Positions 41,109 to 42,682 of a DNA stretch of 42,682 nucleotides are shown one piece after another; the first letter of the stretch is position 1, and each line of letters opens with the position of its first letter. The notes below the pieces were generated by a model, which was not told where the DNA came from, searched no databases, and saw only the letters and a program-made list of their open reading frames with translations. The DNA is taken from the NCBI GenBank assembly GCA_017545045.1, contig JAFYDA010000132.1, positions 1 to 42,682 of the forward strand. The letters run 5' to 3'. Both the position numbers and the translations under genes were made by a program. This DNA comes from Prevotella sp. GTDB lineage: Bacteria; Bacteroidota; Bacteroidia; Bacteroidales; Bacteroidaceae.

Positions 41109-41138
41109 TTGGTATTTCAGATTTTTGCTGTAATTTTG
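41109..41138 (+). promoter_or_regulatory. Promoter of gdhA
   Basis: TTG (41109-41111), a 19-nt spacer and TAATTTTG (41131-41138), leaving a leader of about 50 nt. Confidence 0.7.
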
Positions 41139-41192
41139 CAAGCCGAAAAACAGATAAACATAAATAATTAACAAACAAAACAAAAAAAGATT

Positions 41193-42530
41193 ATGAATGC
41201 AGCACAAGTTGTAGAGCAGTTGAAGCAGCGCTTCCCCAACGAGCCGGAGTACATCCAGGCAGTATCTCAAGTTCTTCCCACCATCGAGGAGGAGTACAAC
41301 AAGCACCCCGAGTTCGAGAAGGCCAACCTGATTGAGCGCCTTTGCATCCCCGACAGAGTTTGCGAGTTCCGTATCACATGGGTTGACGACCAGGGTAAGG
41401 TCCAGACCAACATGGGTTATCGCATCCAGCACAACAACGCCATTGGCCCGTACAAAGGCGGTCTGCGTTATCACAAGAGCGTGAACCTCGGTATCCTGAA
41501 GTTCCTTGCCTTTGAGCAGACCTTCAAGAACTCTCTGACGACCCTTCCTATGGGTGGTGCCAAGGGTGGCTCTGACTTCTCTCCCCGTGGTAAGAGCGAC
41601 GCTGAGGTGATGCGTTTCTGCCAGGCCTTCATGAACGAGCTGTATCGCGTGATTGGTCCCGACGAGGACGTTCCCGCAGGCGACATCGGTGTTGGTGGCC
41701 GTGAGGTAGGCTATCTGTTCGGACAGTACAAGAAGCTCACCCATCAGTTCCAGGGCGTGCTCACCGGTAAGGGAATCCCCTTCGGCGGTTCACTCATCCG
41801 TCCTGAGGCTACTGGTTACGGTACCGTATACTTCCTCTGCTCTATGCTGGCTACCCGCAACACCGACATCAAGGGCAAGAAGGTCCTGATCTCTGGTGCT
41901 GGTAACGTGGCTCAGTATGCTGCTGAGAAGTGCCTGCAGCTCGGTGCTATTCCTATGACCATGTCTGACTCTGACGGTTACATCTACGATCCCGATGGTA
42001 TCGATCGCGCTAAGCTCGACTACATCATGGAGCTGAAGAACGTGGAGCGCGGACGTATCAAGGAGTATGTCGAGGAATATCCCACAGCCGTTTATCATGA
42101 GGGCAAGCGCCCCTGGTACGAGAAGGCCGACATCGCACTGCCTTGCGCTACACAGAACGAGATCAACGGTGATGAGGCTGCCGCACTGGTGAAGAATGGC
42201 GTGATTGCTGTTGCCGAGGGTGCCAACATGCCTTCACTGCCTGAGGCTATCAAGATTTTCCAGGATGCCAAGATTCTCTACTCTCCTGGTAAGGCTTCTA
42301 ACGCCGGTGGTGTGTCAGTATCAGGTCTTGAGATGTCGCAGAACTCTGAGCGTCTGAGCTGGACGGCTGAGGAGGTTGACAACTACCTGAAGCGCATCAT
42401 GAACGACATTCACGAGAACTGCGTGAAGTACGGTACTGAGAAGGATGGCTACATCAACTACGTGAAGGGTGCCAACGTCGCCGGCTTCATGAAGGTAGCT
42501 AAAGCTATGATGGCTCAAGGAATCGTGTAA
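41193..42530 (+). CDS. gdhA: Glutamate dehydrogenase, hexameric class, probably NADP-specific
   Basis: A 445-aa glutamate dehydrogenase. The substrate domain has 'NNAIGPYKGGLRYH' and the catalytic Lys in 'TLPMGGAKGGSDF' (K124). The dinucleotide fold has 'ISGAGNVAQYAAEK', then 'MSDSDGYIYD', which fits NADP preference. Length and sequence match the small bacterial hexameric enzymes. It assimilates ammonia into glutamate, a central route in Bacteroidales. Own promoter and strong terminator; monocistronic. Codon use is highly biased, as expected for an abundant protein. Confidence 0.97.
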   Translation: MNAAQVVEQLKQRFPNEPEYIQAVSQVLPTIEEEYNKHPEFEKANLIERLCIPDRVCEFRITWVDDQGKVQTNMGYRIQHNNAIGPYKGGLRYHKSVNLGILKFLAFEQTFKNSLTTLPMGGAKGGSDFSPRGKSDAEVMRFCQAFMNELYRVIGPDEDVPAGDIGVGGREVGYLFGQYKKLTHQFQGVLTGKGIPFGGSLIRPEATGYGTVYFLCSMLATRNTDIKGKKVLISGAGNVAQYAAEKCLQLGAIPMTMSDSDGYIYDPDGIDRAKLDYIMELKNVERGRIKEYVEEYPTAVYHEGKRPWYEKADIALPCATQNEINGDEAAALVKNGVIAVAEGANMPSLPEAIKIFQDAKILYSPGKASNAGGVSVSGLEMSQNSERLSWTAEEVDNYLKRIMNDIHENCVKYGTEKDGYINYVKGANVAGFMKVAKAMMAQGIV

Positions 42531-42558
42531 TCGTAAACAACACATACACATAATATTT

Positions 42559-42598
42559 AAGCGGGAAGAGACTTGATGGTTCTCTTCCCGCTTCTTTT
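42559..42598 (+). terminator. Terminator of gdhA
   Basis: A perfect 13-bp stem AAGCGGGAAGAGA / TCTCTTCCCGCTT (42559-42571, 42581-42593) with a 9-nt loop, then CTTTT. Confidence 0.92.
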
Positions 42599-42682
42599 GT
42601 TCGCCCAACATGGGCATACTCTAACGGGTGTAAGTCCCTACTGCGCCCCGACAGGGGGAAGCATACAGCCAACGGCAAGGGT
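42599..42682 (+). mobile_element. Probable 5' end of a group II intron, cut by the window edge
   Basis: The sequence from GTTCGCCC onward, with 'AACATGGGC', 'CTAACGGGTGTAAGTCCC' and 'GCCCCGACAGGGGG', resembles the start of domain I of bacterial group II introns (5' consensus GUGYG; here GTTCG). Small hairpins GCCC/GGGC (42603-42615), GGG/CCC (42626-42638) and CCCC/GGGG (42646-42657) are visible. It begins directly after the gdhA terminator. The reverse transcriptase/maturase ORF would lie outside the window, so the call rests on ~84 nt and memory of the family. Confidence 0.55.

Overview
The window looks like a chromosomal segment of a Bacteroidales bacterium, most likely Prevotellaceae. Three things point there: promoters of the Bacteroidota type (TTG, about 17-21 nt, then TAnnTTTG) with few Shine-Dalgarno sequences; lineage-typical genes (porT, a DUF4421 protein, a PstS-like/TonB/ExbD operon, GH127); and surface proteins ending in a 'DLQGRR ... 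GIYIKNGKK' type C-terminus. No plasmid or phage backbone is seen. The last ~84 nt look like the 5' end of a group II intron cut by the window edge.

Layout. (1) 208-5491, minus: an M3-family dipeptidase lipoprotein, then a tight three-gene cassette (aldo/keto reductase, FucP-type symporter, amidohydrolase) that fits oxidative L-fucose use. (2) 5674-7625, minus: a small heat shock gene with a near-perfect sigma-54 promoter and a strong Shine-Dalgarno, then a small basic protein and a stand-alone AICAR transformylase. (3) 7744-20656, plus: a SpoIIE-type phosphatase, an RsbW-like kinase, a STAS protein and an ATPase resembling a histidine kinase, followed with no visible internal promoter or terminator by three large secreted mosaic proteins and two small proteins. 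This 13-kb block is the best candidate for an undescribed system: a partner-switching module that may control a surface-protein cluster. (4) 20691-24095: rplS, a 5'-nucleotidase split into two genes in reverse domain order, the type IX secretion gene porT, and a small 2[4Fe-4S] ferredoxin. (5) 24377-29859, minus: an ExbB-ExbD-ExbD-TonB energising operon ending in a PstS-like lipoprotein and a TPR protein. (6) 29991-34887, minus: an aspartate aminotransferase, then a START-like protein, an LptF/G permease and ribBA. (7) 35018-42530, plus: tRNA(CAT), a DUF4421 barrel protein, a GH127 glycosidase with an MFS transporter, and glutamate dehydrogenase.

Connections: PorT belongs to the machinery that exports proteins with C-terminal sorting domains, and the three mosaic proteins end in sequences resembling such domains. 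Two intergenic 21-bp-period arrays, each about 30 nt past a terminator, share a related flank, and two heptamer-repeat patches lie at gene edges. These four repeat sites are the clearest non-coding structure. All names come from reading motifs; no searches were run.
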